From: UBA1876 sp003446665
GTDB lineage: Bacteria > Synergistota > Synergistia > Synergistales > Thermovirgaceae
Assembly (NCBI GenBank): GCA_040616305.1
Contig: CP159918.1
Coordinates: 2,108,001 to 2,172,000 of the forward strand
Direction of reading: 5' to 3'
Length of the DNA stretch: 64,000 nt
Each line of letters begins with the position of its first letter. Positions within the stretch are counted from its first letter, which is position 1. A program made the translations under genes and the position numbers. Positions 36,282 through 44,266 of this stretch are shown piece after piece. The notes under the pieces are model-generated. The model was not told the origin of the DNA and searched no databases. It was given only the letters and a program-made list of their open reading frames with translations.

Positions 36282-36386
36282 GGGGTCAGATCTTTATTTT
36301 TAGGATTTCACCATCCAAGTTGAGTCCTCAATGCTTCAGATATGTAGCCGATGTTTAGAAAATCCTAAAAATAAAGATCTGACCCC
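36282..36386. repeat. REPIN-like unit 1: inverted pair of the 27-bp RAYT repeat
   Basis: One repeat at 36282-36308 begins GGGGTCAGATCTTT and ends AGGATTT. Its inverse lies at 36360-36386, with 51 bases between them, 105 bp in all. It could fold into a long hairpin in RNA. It starts 143 bases upstream of the SNF2 gene start and ends 12 bases past the MazF stop. An almost identical unit is at 38596-38700. Confidence 0.8.
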
Positions 36387-36398
36387 AACTGGTTTCGT

Positions 36399-36749
36399 TC
36401 AAGGATCAGTCGCCAGCAGGGTGGCCAGCTTCAGGAGAACATCATCGACGAAGGCCATGTCGGCCTTTTCGATAAACCGGGCGTTTCGGGTGTTCCAGTC
36501 GATGCTTCGGACAGCATCGGCCAGAATGACACCGCGGGTTTTCATGGGGAAGGTGCCCGTCTCCACTTCAAAGGGATAGCCTTTTTGCTTTGTTGTTAAG
36601 GGAACCGTGATGCACAGGTTTGTGCGGACATTGTATTCATAAGGAGAGAGAACCAGAACAGGGCGGGTTCTCCCTCCGTGTTCGTACCCTTTGACGGGTT
36701 TCAAATCGACACGTATGATGTCGCCCCGGTCCGGAGCCCATTCACTCAT
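36399..36749 (-). CDS. mazF: MazF-family endoribonuclease toxin
   Basis: 116 residues from the ATG at 36749. PDRGDIIRVDLKPVKGYEHG and RTRPVLVLSPYEYN are the MazF loop with catalytic Arg, then CITVPLTTKQKGYPFEVE and GVILADAVRSIDW. This is the ChpB/MazF subclass. The start overlaps the antitoxin stop by four bases. The longer frame (16 more codons) lies within the antitoxin gene and is rejected. Confidence 0.92.
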   Translation of the reverse strand: MSEWAPDRGDIIRVDLKPVKGYEHGGRTRPVLVLSPYEYNVRTNLCITVPLTTKQKGYPFEVETGTFPMKTRGVILADAVRSIDWNTRNARFIEKADMAFVDDVLLKLATLLATDP

Positions 36750-36991
36750 TGCTGTTCCCTTCCGACATCGGGGCCCCAGTCGAATTCGCCAGGACAATTG
36801 TCCTCGGTAATCCGCGAAACCAGGTCTTCCAGGTGATATTTTCTTTCCGGATTCAGGACTATTGAGTTGTCCTTGCCCAAAGAGACTTCAAGAAAGCCTC
36901 CGGGCTTGAGGTTCAAGACCTCCACCACGTGTTTTGGCAAGCGAACGCCTATGCTGTTTCCCCAGCGCGCCAACCGGACATTGTGAGCCAT
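36746..36991 (-). CDS. mazE: MazE/AbrB-type antitoxin
   Basis: 81 residues. The N-terminus RLARWGNSIGVRLPKHVVEV is the swapped-hairpin AbrB DNA-binding fold of MazE; the C-terminal half, EDLVSRITEDNCPGEFDWG, is the toxin-wrapping tail. A strong GAGGAGGGG ribosome-binding site precedes it. Forms an operon with MazF. Confidence 0.9.
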   Translation of the reverse strand: MAHNVRLARWGNSIGVRLPKHVVEVLNLKPGGFLEVSLGKDNSIVLNPERKYHLEDLVSRITEDNCPGEFDWGPDVGREQQ

Positions 36992-37173
36992 TGTTCTCCC
37001 CTCCTCTTAGATATACATAATATATCAAATTTCTGACTCATGGCCCTGTGGGGTCACCCCCCGTTGTTTACGCAAACATGTCATTAAGGTACCAATATTG
37101 ACACCCTGAAAATGGCACCTACTAAAATAGGTCCCGGAAAATGGACTTTCGGAATTTTCAGGGAGGGAACCTT

Positions 37174-37407
37174 ATGCACCAGGCCAAGTTCAGTCTCAAG
37201 GAATCAAACCTCCTTTTTCTTCAAGAATATCGGACCTATGGCTTCAAGGACAAGAGCGAGGTCGTGAGAACGGCCCTGGACCGGCTTGCCGATGATCTCA
37301 CCAGGCGACGCCTTCGTGAATCGGCGGCTCTGTATGAGGAAGTCTACGAAGAAGACCGAAAAACACGGGAATGGACGGATGCAGACCTTGCGGAGTGGCC
37401 TTCATGA
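37174..37407 (+). CDS. Ribbon-helix-helix-like antitoxin
   Basis: 77 residues, start at 37174 with GGGAGGGAA upstream. KFSLKESNLLFLQEYRTYGF and DKSEVVRTALDRLADDL look like a ribbon-helix-helix DNA-binding fold, followed by an acidic tail. It overlaps by four bases the start of a broken MazF-type toxin. It is probably the surviving antitoxin of a dead module. Confidence 0.7.
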   Translation: MHQAKFSLKESNLLFLQEYRTYGFKDKSEVVRTALDRLADDLTRRRLRESAALYEEVYEEDRKTREWTDADLAEWPS

Positions 37408-37600
37408 TCGCCCTGGAACGGGGGATGATCATAGATGTCCGTCTGCAAACAGCGCCCGTGCATTGTGGTTACCAACGATGAATATAACAAAAGAAGCCCC
37501 GTGATTCAGGTGGTACCGATCACGGGATGGAGCGAGCGGAAATCCCTGGGGGGCGGCAGAAAAATCAGTAAATCGAAGATCCGGCCCTCTGTTGTTTCAC
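37404..37600 (+). pseudogene. Broken MazF/PemK toxin
   Basis: From the ATG at 37404 the frame reads MIALERGMIIDVRLQ, a MazF start, then shifts. The other frame continues RPCIVVTNDEYNKRSPVIQV and VPITGWSERKSL. After about 37600 the homology stops where the convergent AbiE-like gene ends. A frameshift near 37455 and a missing C-terminus mean the toxin is inactive. Confidence 0.7.
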
Positions 37601-38238
37601 TATCCCAGGAGGGGGAAGAGCTCCCGCTGGATTTCAAGAAAGCGGCTCTTGATGTTTTCCCATTCGAGGGGCATCCTGAGCACCGGCCAGGGTTCGTTTT
37701 CGGCGTCATCGAACCAGGAGAGGCTTTTTACCATATGGTAGGTATTGATGCGGACATCGGGGTACTTTTTTTCAAGAAGCGGGAAAAGGTCTTTCAGGGT
37801 GATGCCCTGCTGATCAAGAACGAACAGGTCGATGAAGTCCTTGATAGAGCCTCGGTTGGCGAGGGCGGTCCACTTCATGATTGCCATGTCCGTCAGGGAG
37901 GCGATTCGCAGTCCAGGAACGTCTGGGGGTTCTGTAAAAGGTTCCAGGACGGGGTTGGGATAATGAAGCCAGGTGACCTGGATGTCGCCGATCCACCCGA
38001 TGAAGGTCCCCGGGGCGGTTTCGGCCACGGAGACCTCGCCGAACCGTCCCATGCGCCGGGACAGGATTTCGGGGTCGAAGGGCTCGGGGGTGAACCAGTC
38101 GAAATCCACCGACTCCCTGTGCCCCAGAAGGAGCGCCAGAGCCGTTCCCCCGGCAAGGTAGGACCGCCCGACGGGAGATGCGCAGGCGAGTTTTTCGAGC
38201 AGCTTTAGTCTTGCCGGATCGAGGACGCCCCAAAACAT
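37600..38238 (-). CDS. AbiEii/AbiGii-type nucleotidyltransferase toxin
   Basis: 212 residues. SYLAGGTALALLLGHRESVD and FDWFTPEPFD match the type IV toxin-antitoxin AbiEii nucleotidyltransferase signature (GGTALAL...HRxSxDxD). MKWTALANRGSIKDFIDLF is the conserved Lys/Arg region. AbiEii inhibits growth by modifying tRNA or nucleotides and contributes to phage abortive infection. The gene overlaps the small upstream partner. Confidence 0.85.
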   Translation of the reverse strand: MFWGVLDPARLKLLEKLACASPVGRSYLAGGTALALLLGHRESVDFDWFTPEPFDPEILSRRMGRFGEVSVAETAPGTFIGWIGDIQVTWLHYPNPVLEPFTEPPDVPGLRIASLTDMAIMKWTALANRGSIKDFIDLFVLDQQGITLKDLFPLLEKKYPDVRINTYHMVKSLSWFDDAENEPWPVLRMPLEWENIKSRFLEIQRELFPLLG

Positions 38239-38501
38239 CGCATCTCATCCTCGTCGAGGTGATAGATATTTTTCCAGCACAGCGCCGCTTTTCTGGTCAG
38301 GCGGCGACTGTTTTTGACGACCTGGAGAATCTCTTCGTCGGAAACGATGGTCCGAAGCCAGGCAAGGGCCTGCTGGTCTCCCATGTTGAGGACCCGCTCG
38401 ATGATGAAAACCCTGTGCCGGGCCAGGTCGAGCTTCGATTGATCCACGTCCCAGAAAAGGGGGCGCAGTTTTTCGGGTATCGGCGTTTTCCCTGTCTTCA
38501 T
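38205..38501 (-). CDS. Small partner (putative antitoxin) of the AbiEii-like protein
   Basis: 98 residues from the ATG at 38501 with GAAGGAG and GGGAG upstream. IPEKLRPLFWDVDQSKLDLA and HRVFIIERVLNMGDQQALAW are typical of short proteins encoded just before AbiEii-like nucleotidyltransferases. Not a classic AbiEi (no HTH seen). Overlap of 34 bases with the toxin gene indicates coupling. Confidence 0.75.
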   Translation of the reverse strand: MKTGKTPIPEKLRPLFWDVDQSKLDLARHRVFIIERVLNMGDQQALAWLRTIVSDEEILQVVKNSRRLTRKAALCWKNIYHLDEDEMRCFGASSIRQD

Positions 38502-38557
38502 GGACTCCCGCTCCTTCCGGCTCAATCATATCACTCTTCGTGCCGGGATAGCCCTCT

Positions 38558-38700
38558 GGGGTCAGATCTTTATTTTTAGGATTTCGTAGCCCTCTGGGGT
38601 CAGATCTTTATTTTTAGGATTTCGCCATCCAAGTTGAGTTCTCAATGCTTCGGACATGTAGCCAATGTTTAGAAAATCCTAAAAATAAAGATCTGACCCC
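38558..38700. repeat. Tandem RAYT repeat plus REPIN-like unit 2
   Basis: Two direct copies of the 27-bp repeat start at 38558 and 38596 (38-bp period). The second pairs with an inverse copy at 38674-38700 to make a 105-bp unit nearly identical to the one at 36282, including the central 51 bases. It ends 25 bases past the rubrerythrin stop. Confidence 0.8.
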
Positions 38701-38725
38701 ATCGGTTTCTCAGCTATGTGAGTGG

Positions 38726-39280
38726 CTAGAACTTCTTGTAGGCGCTTTTGGCGGCACCGCAGACGGGGCACTTTTCGGGGGCTTCCTCCGTTACGGTGTG
38801 CCCGCAGACGGGGCAGATGTAAATGGGGCCCACTTCCAGGTCCTTGCCGGCTTTCGCCGCTTCCTGGGCCTTTTTGTAGAGCTCGGCGTGGATTTTTTCG
38901 GCCTCGTGGGCGTAGGTGAAAGACCTTACGGCCTCGTCTTCGCCCTGGAATTTGGCCGTTTCCAGGTACACCGGGTACATCTGCTCCACTTCGAAGACTT
39001 CACCCATTATGGCTCCGGTGAGGTTTTCGGCCGTATTTTTGAGGCCGAAGACGCCTCCGGCGGTGACGGCATGGTCGCCCACATCGCCGTCGAGTACGGT
39101 GAAGTGGTTGTTGGCATGTACCTGTTCGGCATAGGCTATCGCCTGAAAGAGCCTGGCTATGTTGGGCATGTTTTCTTTTCTGGCTGTTTCGCTCCAGGTG
39201 AGGTAGCGCATGTGCGCCATTGATTCGCCTCCATAGGCCGAACGCAGGAATTCGGCGGTCATCGCGTTTTTGACAGACAT
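38726..39280 (-). CDS. Rubrerythrin
   Basis: 184 residues. The N-terminal ferritin-like four-helix bundle has di-iron Glu/His residues (AYGGESMAHMRYL, AIAYAEQVHANNHF, FEVEQMYPVYLETA, AHEAEKIHAELY). A C-terminal rubredoxin-like finger (YICPVCGHTV ... KCPVCGAAKSAY) follows. It reduces hydrogen peroxide in anaerobes. A strong GGGGGAA ribosome-binding site precedes the start. Typical length. Confidence 0.95.
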   Translation of the reverse strand: MSVKNAMTAEFLRSAYGGESMAHMRYLTWSETARKENMPNIARLFQAIAYAEQVHANNHFTVLDGDVGDHAVTAGGVFGLKNTAENLTGAIMGEVFEVEQMYPVYLETAKFQGEDEAVRSFTYAHEAEKIHAELYKKAQEAAKAGKDLEVGPIYICPVCGHTVTEEAPEKCPVCGAAKSAYKKF

Positions 39281-39366
39281 TGTAATTCCCCCTTTTTATT
39301 TGTGGTTCTAGTTTGTACTGTTTTTAAATTATATAACGCCAAGGCTTTTGCGCGTCAAGTTTCATG

Positions 39367-40323
39367 TCAACGTACCTTGGAGCCCTCAAGCCATGCGACG
39401 ACGCTTTGGATACCTTCATCGAGGCCGGTCCTGGGCCGAAAGCCCAGGATCTCCTTGGCCTTTGTTATGTCAAGGCGGCTTTGCATGAGTTCGCCGGCCC
39501 GGGCATGTCCGTACAGGGCTTCTTTGGGGCCGCCCGTGGCCTGGGCCAGGATGCGGTGAAGGTCGTTGACCGATGTGGAGATCCCCGTCCCGATGTTAAA
39601 GGCGCCGTCGTCGGGAACGTCGCAGGGGCCGGGTTTTTCGAGCAGGTATTCCATGGCCAGGAGGTTGGCGGCTGCCACATCACCCACGTAGACGTAGTCG
39701 CGAAGCTGTTCGCCCGTGCCGAAGATGGTGGGCTTTTCGCCCTTGAGAAGCTTTTGGGCGAAGATGGAGACCACGCCTGCCTCACCGCGTGGGTCCTGCC
39801 TGGGGCCGTATACGTTGCCGTACCTCAGAGCCGCCGTGGGAAGCCCGAAGGTCTTGCCGTAGACGTAAAGGTACTGCTCCACCGCCGCTTTGGCGGCTCC
39901 GTAGGGGCTGATGGGGGCCTTGGGGGAGCTTTCCCTGGCCGGGGCGGGCGTCTCGCCGTAGATGGCGCCTCCCGTGGAGGCGAAGATGAAGCCCCTGACG
40001 TTGTGTCTGGCGGCCGCTTTCAAGAGTACTATGGAGCCCACCACGTTAACCTGGGCGTCAAAAGCCGGGTCGGCCACGGATTTTCGTATGTCGATCTGGG
40101 CAGCATGGTGGTCGACGAGGTCGGGTTTGAATTCGGAAAAGATTCTGTCGATGGCCGCTTCGTCACGGATATCGCATCGTTCGAAGGCCGCCCTGGAGTT
40201 TACGTTTTCCCATTTGCCCGTGGAGACGTCGTCGATAATGAGAACCTGGTGACCTCTCTCGATGAGGGCGTCCACAATATGCGACCCGATGAACCCTGCA
40301 CCGCCGGTTACCACTATCTTCAT
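39367..40323 (-). CDS. NAD-dependent sugar epimerase (UDP-glucose 4-epimerase-like)
   Basis: 318 residues, extended SDR. KIVVTGGAGFIGSHIVDAL for NAD binding, FASTGGAIYGE, and SPYGAAKAAVEQYL with YxxxK. Close to UDP-glucose or UDP-GlcNAc 4-epimerases of the archaeal/bacterial short type. Its substrate is likely a UDP-hexose for surface glycans, though it lies 16 kb from the polysaccharide locus. GGGGAG precedes the ATG. Confidence 0.88.
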   Translation of the reverse strand: MKIVVTGGAGFIGSHIVDALIERGHQVLIIDDVSTGKWENVNSRAAFERCDIRDEAAIDRIFSEFKPDLVDHHAAQIDIRKSVADPAFDAQVNVVGSIVLLKAAARHNVRGFIFASTGGAIYGETPAPARESSPKAPISPYGAAKAAVEQYLYVYGKTFGLPTAALRYGNVYGPRQDPRGEAGVVSIFAQKLLKGEKPTIFGTGEQLRDYVYVGDVAAANLLAMEYLLEKPGPCDVPDDGAFNIGTGISTSVNDLHRILAQATGGPKEALYGHARAGELMQSRLDITKAKEILGFRPRTGLDEGIQSVVAWLEGSKVR

Positions 40324-40368
40324 GGCCTCACTCCCCCTGTCATGTTTTCGCCGTTATAGTACCACACC

Positions 40369-40407
40369 CAAACACCATCAGGGTCAGATCTGAACCTATG
40401 GTGTTTG
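40369..40407. promoter_or_regulatory. Long imperfect palindrome between divergent genes
   Basis: CAAACACCA (40369-40377) pairs with TGGTGTTTG (40399-40407). Between them, AGG-G-TCAGA and TCTGA-A-CCT pair, centred on AGATCT. The inner part looks like two fused edges of the RAYT repeat. It lies between the divergent epimerase and hydrolase genes, so it could be an operator, a transcript hairpin or a mini-element. Confidence 0.5.
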
Positions 40408-40456
40408 AAATTGTTATAATCAGGTGGATAATGAAGTAAAGGAGGAGGTGTTTGTG

Positions 40457-41272
40457 ATGGGAAAGGGATTGTACATGATGGTTTTTGTCCTGGTCGCCGT
40501 CTGCCTGACTTTCACGGCGCAGGCTTTCGGGGCTGAAAAGAGCGATATAAGGGAGATGTACCTCGAATACGAGCACGAGGGCACGATGCTGGAGGCTTTC
40601 GTAGCCTGGGACGAGGCTCTTGATGGCAAACGCCCGGGCGTCATCGTGGTCCACGAGTGGAACGGCATCAACGAGCAGATATTGAAGCGTTGCCGGATGC
40701 TGGCCGAGTTGGGGTATGTAGGCTTTGCGGCGGACATATACGGCAAGGATGTACGGCCCAAGACCCCCGAGGATTCGGCACGTCAGGCTGGTATCTACCG
40801 AAGCGACCGGGCACTGATGAGGGGGCGTATAAACGCGGCCCTTTCGAAGATCCGCACACTGCCCCAGGTTGACCCGGCACAGATCGTCACCATGGGGTAC
40901 TGCTTCGGCGGTGGTGTCGCTCTGGAGCACGCCAGAAGCGGCGCGGACATTTTGGGCGCAGTGAGCTTCCACGGTAACCTGGACACCCCGGACCCGTCGG
41001 ACGCAAAAAACATCAAGGGGAAGATCCTGGTACTCCACGGTGCCGCGGACCCGCACGTTCCGATGGAACAGGTTCTGGCTTTTAAGGAGGAAATGGACGA
41101 AGCCGGGGTAGACTGGCAGCTTTACATGTATGGCCACGCCGTGCACAGCTTCACCAATCCCGATGCGGGAAACGACCCGTCGGCTGGAGCAGCCTATGAC
41201 GAGAAGGCTGACAGACGGTCCTGGGGCGCCCTGCTGATGTTTTTTGAGGAGATTTTCAAAAAAGAATCGTAA
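40457..41272 (+). CDS. Secreted dienelactone-hydrolase-family protein
   Basis: 271 residues. A signal peptide (LYMMVFVLVAVCLTFTAQAF) is followed by an alpha/beta hydrolase: VIVVHEWNGINEQI, nucleophile Cys in TMGYCFGGGVAL, Asp in HGAADPHVPM, His in YGHAVHSFTNPD. The Cys-Asp-His triad is that of dienelactone hydrolase. The exact ester substrate is unknown; export suggests a periplasmic or envelope role. The start follows a very strong AAAGGAGGAGG. Confidence 0.88.
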   Translation: MGKGLYMMVFVLVAVCLTFTAQAFGAEKSDIREMYLEYEHEGTMLEAFVAWDEALDGKRPGVIVVHEWNGINEQILKRCRMLAELGYVGFAADIYGKDVRPKTPEDSARQAGIYRSDRALMRGRINAALSKIRTLPQVDPAQIVTMGYCFGGGVALEHARSGADILGAVSFHGNLDTPDPSDAKNIKGKILVLHGAADPHVPMEQVLAFKEEMDEAGVDWQLYMYGHAVHSFTNPDAGNDPSAGAAYDEKADRRSWGALLMFFEEIFKKES

Positions 41273-41340
41273 GGTTACGGGGATTTTTTCGGGGTTTCGG
41301 GTCGGTTTCCTGCAACAGAGGACTTTGCTGTTCGGACTGT

Positions 41341-41735
41341 TTACCTGCGGAAAGTCCCGATGGACCTTGCGGCTGACCGTTCCCCGACGGCTACGCAGAC
41401 ACGGTTTCTGCCGTTGGCTTTGGCCTCGTACAGCATGTTATCGGCCTTTTTGACCAGTGTATCGAAGGTGTCATCGGGGGCAAGGCCGGCTACGCCAAAG
41501 CTGCCGGTACGTCATGCCTTTCGCCGATTTCAAGCGCTGTTGTCACGCCGTCGAGTTTGCCCGCAAGCTCTATATCCATGAGGACCAGGTCGGGAAGGGG
41601 TTTTCGCGCCATCCTCCGCAAAGCTTCTTCGCCGCTGGAGACGCTCTCGGTTGAATAGCCCCTTTCCCTGAGCACGTTCGATATCACGGTAGCGACAAAC
41701 CGGCTGTCCTCTACCAGAAGTATCCACTTGCTCAT
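41341..41735 (-). pseudogene. REC-GGDEF response regulator with a large internal deletion
   Basis: The 5' part from 41735 encodes a receiver domain start (SKWILLVEDSRFVATVI, phospho-acceptor Asp in LVLMDIEL). The 3' part, in another frame, encodes TGSFGVAGLAPDDTFDTLVK and KADNMLYEAKANGRNRV, the end of a diguanylate cyclase domain. The middle (rest of REC, linker and the GGDEF loop itself) is gone. The junction is near 41510. A PilZ effector gene follows at 41869. Confidence 0.75.
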
Positions 41736-41868
41736 ATCAGCTCCGCTTTTGAACATCCCTTTTACGGCTCCCCTTCAGCTGCCCGACCATCAGATTAGCC
41801 CCGGCCGGATAAATGAAAGGTCATTCCCCGGCACACTGATCGCCGCCCAGACGTCCTCGGCCTTTGTG

Positions 41869-42291
41869 TTACTGTTCACTCTGCTCGAGTTTGGTCCACA
41901 TGAAGACGGTAAGAATCTCCTGCTTTTGCTCACGAGGGAGCTCGCCGAAATCAATGCCTGCTTCCCAGGCTTCGGCAAAGTCGCCGCCTTTTGCCGCGGA
42001 AGGTTCTATCCGGACGATGGAACCCTGGTAGATTTTGTCTTCTCCCCTGGCCCGGAATTTAACGGCACATTCAGAGCCCCTGGAATATTCCGGAGGGTTG
42101 GTTCCTCCAAAGCGCACCAGTACGCCGCCGAAACTTATATCCAGGACTTCTACTTCGGTCCACGGTCCGTCCGGTGCGGGCGCCACCCCGGCCTTGGTAT
42201 ACAAGGGAGCGCGTACGTATCTTCGTTTTGTCTCGAATTCCGGCTCGGGTGCTCCGTTACGTTTTTTGTCTTCCGGTGACATGGCCTTCAC
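41869..42291 (-). CDS. PilZ-domain protein
   Basis: 140 residues. KRRYVRAP near residue 22 is the RxxxR loop and LDISFGGVLVRFGG the D/NxSxxG motif, which together bind cyclic di-GMP. It lies just upstream of the broken diguanylate cyclase gene, so a local signalling pair may have been lost. Output unknown; motility or envelope control is common. Confidence 0.85.
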   Translation of the reverse strand: MKAMSPEDKKRNGAPEPEFETKRRYVRAPLYTKAGVAPAPDGPWTEVEVLDISFGGVLVRFGGTNPPEYSRGSECAVKFRARGEDKIYQGSIVRIEPSAAKGGDFAEAWEAGIDFGELPREQKQEILTVFMWTKLEQSEQ

Positions 42292-42757
42292 TCCCCGTAA
42301 AGTGTCGGGACAAATCGCACCAGGGTTTTTTTATGAACTCCCCGGGCGCCTTTTAGGGCAAGGTTAAAATACTTATCGGCTGTCATTTTACATTAGCGCA
42401 AAACAGGGCGCCACAAAGAAGCAAAGCCGCAACCCCGACCCTTTGGTGAAAGTATACCAGCCGAAGAGCGCGGACGTCTTTTCGTTCTTTTTTATTATAA
42501 AACTGAAATTATGACAAGAGACGGAGACCATTGGTAAAGGTGTTTTCAAGAAAAAAGGCAAAAGGAGTCAGGGAACTTTCGCCTTCATTTTTAAATTTCA
42601 GAAGGAACATCTAACCGGGAGCAGCTATCATGACGGGGCAAAGAATGACGTTGCGAGCGCCCGAGAAGCCAAACGACAAGTGCGAAAAACGCGGGATCAG
42701 CGTGAACGAGATCCTTCCGGAAAGCATGAAGACTTTGCCCGGGCTTTAATGACGACG
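42292..42757. other. 466-bp region without a recognised gene
   Basis: No domain is recognised on either strand. A 39-codon plus-strand frame (42630-42749) has the short match KRGISVNEILPESMKT but no ribosome-binding site. The region is AT-rich in its middle (42480-42600) and may hold promoters for the PilZ gene. Nothing more can be supported. Confidence 0.3.
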
Positions 42758-44035
42758 TCAACTTTCATTCCTGAGGCGGGCCGCAAGCGCGTGGGCCGCA
42801 AGGCCTTCGTTTCGCGCCATGACGTCCGCCACGGGGGCGAGGGCCTTAACCCCTTCCGGCGTTATCTTCTGCATGGTGCATGTCTTGAGGAAAGTCCCCA
42901 CCCAGAGCCCCCCGGTATACCTGGCAGCGCCCATGGTCGGAAGAGTGTGGTTGGTCCCGGCAACGTAGTCGCCGAAAACCTCCGCCGATCCGGAGCCTAT
43001 GAAAAGGGAGCCGTAGTTTTCGAGTTTGCCCGTGAGGTCTTCCGGGTCCTTCGTGTTTATCTCCAGGTGCTCCGGAGCGACTTTGTTGGAATACTCCACC
43101 GCCTCCTCGAGGCTGTCGGCTATGAGGATCTCGCCGCGGGCCTCCCAGGAAAGCCTGGCCGTCTCGCCCGTTTCGATCTCGCCGAGAAGACGCTCCACCT
43201 CGCGGATCGTCTGTATTGCTATATTTTCGCTGGTGGTCACCAGGATCCCCTTGGCCTCCGGATCATGCTCCGACTGGGCCAAAAGGTCGGCGGCCAGTAT
43301 CAGGGGGTCGGCTGTTTCGTCGGCGATTATGAGCACCTCGCTGGGACCGGCCACGAAATCTATGCCCACCCTGCCGTAGACCTGGCGCTTGGCCTCGGTG
43401 ACGTAAATGTTGCCGGGCCCGACAACAAGGTCGACCGCCGGGAAAGCCTCCGTACCGCAGGTCGCGGCGGCGATGGCCTGGGCCCCGCCGATGGCGTGGA
43501 TTTCGTCCGCACCTGCCATGTCGAGGGCGACGAGGGTCGCAGCGTGGGGACGGTCGGTCCCCTTTACTACAGGAGTGCAGGCTGCAACACGTTTTACCCC
43601 GGCGACCTTGGCGGGAATGGCCAGCATGAGGGCCGTGGAAAACAGGGGGTATCGCCCACCCGGAACGTAACAGCAGCACGAGTCAACGGGGATGACGCGG
43701 TGTCCCAAAAAGACGCCCGGCCTGAGTTCCTGAAGGGGAAGCTCCTTTATGGTCTGAAGCTGGAGCCTGGCAAAATCGCCGATGTTTTTGGCTGCCGTTT
43801 TGATTGCCTCCACGAGCTCGTCAGGCAGTTCTTCGTAGGCCTTTTTTATTTCTTCGGGGCTCACTCTTAAGGAAGACCTTTCATTTCGGCTGAACTTCCT
43901 CTCATATTCAACCAGGGCTGCGTCCTGTCGGCGGGCCACGTCAGCGATGATTTCGGCCACGGTATACGAAACGCCTGAGGCTAAAAAGGCTTCTTTATTT
44001 TGAGTTCCCTGGCCGGGTACTTTGAAGCTTCTCAT
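42758..44035 (-). CDS. hisD: Histidinol dehydrogenase
   Basis: 425 residues. Zinc-dependent enzyme for the last two steps of histidine synthesis. Seen: YVPGGRYPLFSTALMLAIPA, GPSEVLIIADETADP, QSEHDPEAKGILVT, and APEHLEI with NHTLPT near the C-terminus. Start at 44035 with GGGAG upstream; the longer frame is non-conserved. No other his genes are nearby, so it is orphaned or in a scattered pathway. Confidence 0.93.
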   Translation of the reverse strand: MRSFKVPGQGTQNKEAFLASGVSYTVAEIIADVARRQDAALVEYERKFSRNERSSLRVSPEEIKKAYEELPDELVEAIKTAAKNIGDFARLQLQTIKELPLQELRPGVFLGHRVIPVDSCCCYVPGGRYPLFSTALMLAIPAKVAGVKRVAACTPVVKGTDRPHAATLVALDMAGADEIHAIGGAQAIAAATCGTEAFPAVDLVVGPGNIYVTEAKRQVYGRVGIDFVAGPSEVLIIADETADPLILAADLLAQSEHDPEAKGILVTTSENIAIQTIREVERLLGEIETGETARLSWEARGEILIADSLEEAVEYSNKVAPEHLEINTKDPEDLTGKLENYGSLFIGSGSAEVFGDYVAGTNHTLPTMGAARYTGGLWVGTFLKTCTMQKITPEGVKALAPVADVMARNEGLAAHALAARLRNES

Positions 44036-44225
44036 GAAAATCACTCCCAAAGGTGCGGGGCCTGTTTTTTTGAAGGCTATCCATGGCCCCGATTGAAACT
44101 TCCACGATGATATCAGACAAGGTGCACCTGGTTCCACCGTTCATTCGCCACCCACAGCCACGACGGAGCTGCACCGCCCCGGTGATGACGTCGGGGCGGT
44201 TATGTACGGCCAGACCGTCTTTGAG

Positions 44226-44249
44226 AAAATCCTAAAAATAAAGATCTGA
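44226..44249. repeat. RAYT repeat half-site interrupted by IS110
   Basis: AAAATCCT through AGATCTGA is the inverse 27-bp repeat up to its GA. The repeat then breaks into the IS110 right end. The missing CCC end is found after the other end of the element, at 45744-45746. This identifies the pre-insertion site as a RAYT repeat at the 3' end of thiC. Confidence 0.8.
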
Positions 44250-44266
44250 ACATTCCACTTATATTT

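Noticed and set aside
37435..38208. Plus-strand 257-codon frame
   Set aside because: Only the first 50 or so codons are MazF-like; the remainder runs antisense through the AbiEii-like gene. Recorded as a broken toxin instead.
42680..43870. Plus-strand frame of 396 codons
   Set aside because: Antisense to hisD, which is conserved over its full length.
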